DNA from: Sphingomonadales bacterium
GTDB lineage: Bacteria; Pseudomonadota; Alphaproteobacteria; Sphingomonadales; Sphingomonadaceae
Assembly (NCBI GenBank): GCA_019750455.1
Contig: JAIEOM010000022.1
Location: forward strand, 1 to 33,795
Direction: 5' to 3'
DNA: 33,795 nt
Part shown: positions 32,136 through 33,795 of the stretch, in pieces
Layout: each line of letters begins with the position of its first letter
How positions within the stretch are numbered: position 1 is the stretch's first letter
The notes under the pieces: generated by a model
What the model was told of the DNA's origin: nothing
What the model saw: the letters and a program-made list of their open reading frames with translations, nothing else
The model's database searches: none
Program-made: the position numbers and the translations under genes

Positions 32136-33362
32136 ATGACTGACACCATCGCCCCCGTTCAGCCCGTCGATCTGCTCGCCAAGTTCGATCCGATCATCCA
32201 GACCCGCGAGCAGCTGCTTGCCGCCGGGGTGGAGGATCCGTTCAATCTGGTGATGGAACAGGTGCTCTCGCCCACCCGCGCGATCTGCAACGGGCGGGAT
32301 ACGATCCTGCTCGGCACCTACAACTACATGGGCATGACCTTTGACGATGATGTCATCGCCGCGGGCAAGCAGGCGATGGAGGATTTCGGCGCGGGGACGA
32401 CCGGCAGCCGCGTGCTCAACGGCACCTTCCGCGATCACCGCGATGTGGAAGCCGCGCTGCGCGAATTCTACGGGATGGACCATGCGATGGTCTTCTCGAC
32501 CGGCTATCAGGCCAACCTCGGCATCATCTCGACGTTGGCGGGCAAGGGTGACTACATCATCCTCGACATCGACAGCCACGCCTCGATCTATGATGGCTGC
32601 GCGATGGGCAAGGCCGAGGTCGTGCCCTTCAAGCACAACGACATCGAGGCGCTGGAAAAGCGCCTGAAGCGTATCCCCGAAGGCGCGGGCAAGCTGGTGG
32701 TGCTCGAAGGCGTCTATTCGATGATGGGCGATGTCGCTCCGCTGAAAGAGATGGTCCGCATCGCCAAGGAAAACGGCGCGATGGTGCTGGTCGACGAGGC
32801 CCACTCGATGGGCTTCATCGGCGAACACGGCCGCGGCGTGGCCGAAGAACAGGGTGTGCTCGATCAAGTCGATTTCATCATCGGGACCTTCTCCAAGAGC
32901 GTCGGCACAGTCGGCGGCTTCTGCGTCTCGAACCACCCGAAGTTTGAAGTGATGCGTCTGGTGTGCCGGCCTTACGTGTTCACCGCCGCCCTGCCGCCGA
33001 GCGTGATGGCCAGCTCCGCCACCTCGATCCGCAAGCTGATGCATGGCGGCAACAAGCGCGCGCATCTGTGGGAGAACAGCCGTACCCTGCACAAGGGCCT
33101 GCGCGATCTCGGCTTCAAGCTCGGGACCGAAACCCCGCAGAGCGCGATCATTGCGGTCATCATGCCCGATCTGGAACGCGGCGCGATGATGTGGGAGGCG
33201 CTGCTGAAGGAAGGCCTCTACGTCAACCTCGCCCGTCCGCCGGCAACGCCTGCGGGCATGACCCTGCTGCGCTGCTCGCTGTGCGCGGAGCATTCCGCCG
33301 AACAGGTGCAGACCATCCTCGGCATGTTCGAGCGCGCCGGCAAGGCGATCGGGATCATCTAG
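32136..33362 (+). CDS. spt: serine palmitoyltransferase
   Basis: A 408-residue alpha-oxoamine synthase that condenses L-serine with a fatty acyl thioester to 3-ketodihydrosphingosine, the first step of sphingolipid synthesis. PLP residues are clear: His148 in DSHASIYDG (stacks on the ring), Asp220 and His223 in VDEAHSMG, and the Schiff-base Lys254 in GTFSKSVGTVGG. Size and motifs match the soluble Sphingomonas enzyme rather than KBL or AONS relatives, and the upstream ACP and the sphingomonad context support this. Start ATG 32136 follows AAGGGC. It ends convergently with usg, with a GC-rich hairpin between them. Confidence 0.93.
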   Translation: MTDTIAPVQPVDLLAKFDPIIQTREQLLAAGVEDPFNLVMEQVLSPTRAICNGRDTILLGTYNYMGMTFDDDVIAAGKQAMEDFGAGTTGSRVLNGTFRDHRDVEAALREFYGMDHAMVFSTGYQANLGIISTLAGKGDYIILDIDSHASIYDGCAMGKAEVVPFKHNDIEALEKRLKRIPEGAGKLVVLEGVYSMMGDVAPLKEMVRIAKENGAMVLVDEAHSMGFIGEHGRGVAEEQGVLDQVDFIIGTFSKSVGTVGGFCVSNHPKFEVMRLVCRPYVFTAALPPSVMASSATSIRKLMHGGNKRAHLWENSRTLHKGLRDLGFKLGTETPQSAIIAVIMPDLERGAMMWEALLKEGLYVNLARPPATPAGMTLLRCSLCAEHSAEQVQTILGMFERAGKAIGII

Positions 33363-33369
33363 GCGCGAT

Positions 33370-33385
33370 GGGCGGACATCCGCCC
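33370..33385. terminator. hairpin between convergent spt and usg
   Basis: GGGCGGA (33370-33376) pairs with TCCGCCC (33379-33385); with a realistic 4-base loop this is a 6-base all-GC stem. It lies in the 30-base gap between the stop codons and could serve both strands. No U-run is present. Confidence 0.45.
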
Positions 33386-33392
33386 CACGACC

Positions 33393-33662
33393 TCAGTTAA
33401 TCGTGACAATTCCGTCGACGGCCCGCCATTCCTGCGGGCCGATCAGGTGCTTGTGGGCGACCCGCACCGAATGCAGCACCGCGTCGATCTCACGCCGCCA
33501 GAAGCCAAGGAAGCGGTCCAGTTCAGGGAACTGCGGCGCCACGTCATATTGCTGCATGACGAATTGCTGCAGCAGGCTGCGGTGATCGGGCATGTAGTAA
33601 TGGATTTCGACCGTGGACAGGCCGTAGCCTGCCATCTGGGCCAGGAACGCGCGGTCGGTCAT
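33393..33662 (-). CDS. usg: Usg family protein
   Basis: An 89-residue protein of the Usg-like family found in alphaproteobacteria. The typical pattern is complete: GYGLSTVEIHYYMPDHRSLL, then QQYDVAPQFPELDRFLGFW, and near the end HSVRVAHKHLIGPQEWRAVDG. ATG 33662 is preferred over the GTG one codon upstream; AGGAGGAG sits directly before it. It is convergent with spt. No molecular function has been established for the family. Confidence 0.93.
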   Translation of the reverse strand: MTDRAFLAQMAGYGLSTVEIHYYMPDHRSLLQQFVMQQYDVAPQFPELDRFLGFWRREIDAVLHSVRVAHKHLIGPQEWRAVDGIVTIN

Positions 33663-33774
33663 CACTCCTCCTCTGTTACGACGTGAAGAAAAGCGTGGGG
33701 GTAGAGAATCACAGGAACCGGCGGATCGTCAATGCCCAAGCGCGCCCGCGAGTGATCCCGACGCCCGCGCTATT

Positions 33775-33795
33775 TAACCGTATCGGTTATTTTTC
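33775..33795. promoter_or_regulatory. AT-rich palindrome followed by a T-run at the window edge
   Basis: TAACCG (33775-33780), TAT, CGGTTA (33784-33789) is a perfect 6-base inverted repeat, followed by TTTTTC. Read on the + strand it looks like a weak intrinsic terminator, but the nearest + strand gene ends more than 400 bases earlier. It may instead be an operator for usg or for a gene beyond the window. The gap 33663-33795 holds no other recognised element. Confidence 0.4.

Noticed and set aside
31809..33293. 494-codon minus-strand frame
   Set aside because: Antisense to acp and spt, which carry complete active-site motifs.

Overview
The window is GC-rich chromosomal DNA from an alphaproteobacterium, most likely a sphingomonad (Sphingomonadales, perhaps Erythrobacteraceae). 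Pointers are a serine palmitoyltransferase with its own acyl carrier protein, a DivK-type response regulator, a Usg protein, a DUF3572 protein and a single-cysteine DksA. No rRNA, tRNA, CRISPR array, insertion sequence or phage gene was seen.

Region 1 (1-8250, + strand) is a tightly packed catabolic operon: the end of a ThuA-like gene, a limonene-epoxide-hydrolase-like protein, a cytochrome P450, two acyl-CoA dehydrogenases of different type, a DUF35/OB-fold protein, an SCP-x/Ltp-like thiolase, a classical SDR, a second ThuA-like protein and a 2,4-dienoyl-CoA reductase-like SDR. The set resembles steroid or isoprenoid side-chain degradation (ACAD pair, DUF35 plus Ltp-type thiolase). The ThuA and LEH-like members have no obvious place in a known pathway.

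Region 2 (8358-22464) is the most striking part. Five overlapping or nearly overlapping + strand genes encode DUF4132, a MoxR AAA+ ATPase, DUF5682, a VWA protein and a SWIM zinc-finger protein. This is the domain content and order of the uncharacterised E. coli yehI-yehL-yehM-yehP-yehQ group. A second, full-length DUF4132 paralogue faces them on the minus strand with only 4 bases between stop codons. A MoxR/VWA remodelling machine with two giant partner proteins, a DUF5682 protein and a SWIM protein is a credible undescribed system.

Region 3 (22528-27545, - strand) reads, in transcription order: DksA, PilZ protein, orphan lipoprotein solute-binding protein, DUF4112 protein, tryptophan 2,3-dioxygenase (kynA) and kynureninase (kynU), followed by the second DUF4132 gene.

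Region 4 (27822-33795) has a small Sel1-repeat protein (+), a compact minus-strand operon (DUF3572, HAD hydrolase, RidA, GDPD, GNAT/FemAB-like), a divergent divK (+), the sphingolipid pair acp-spt (+), and a convergent usg (-). Several GC-rich inverted repeats mark likely gene ends or regulatory sites. No gene-free stretch exceeds 300 bases.
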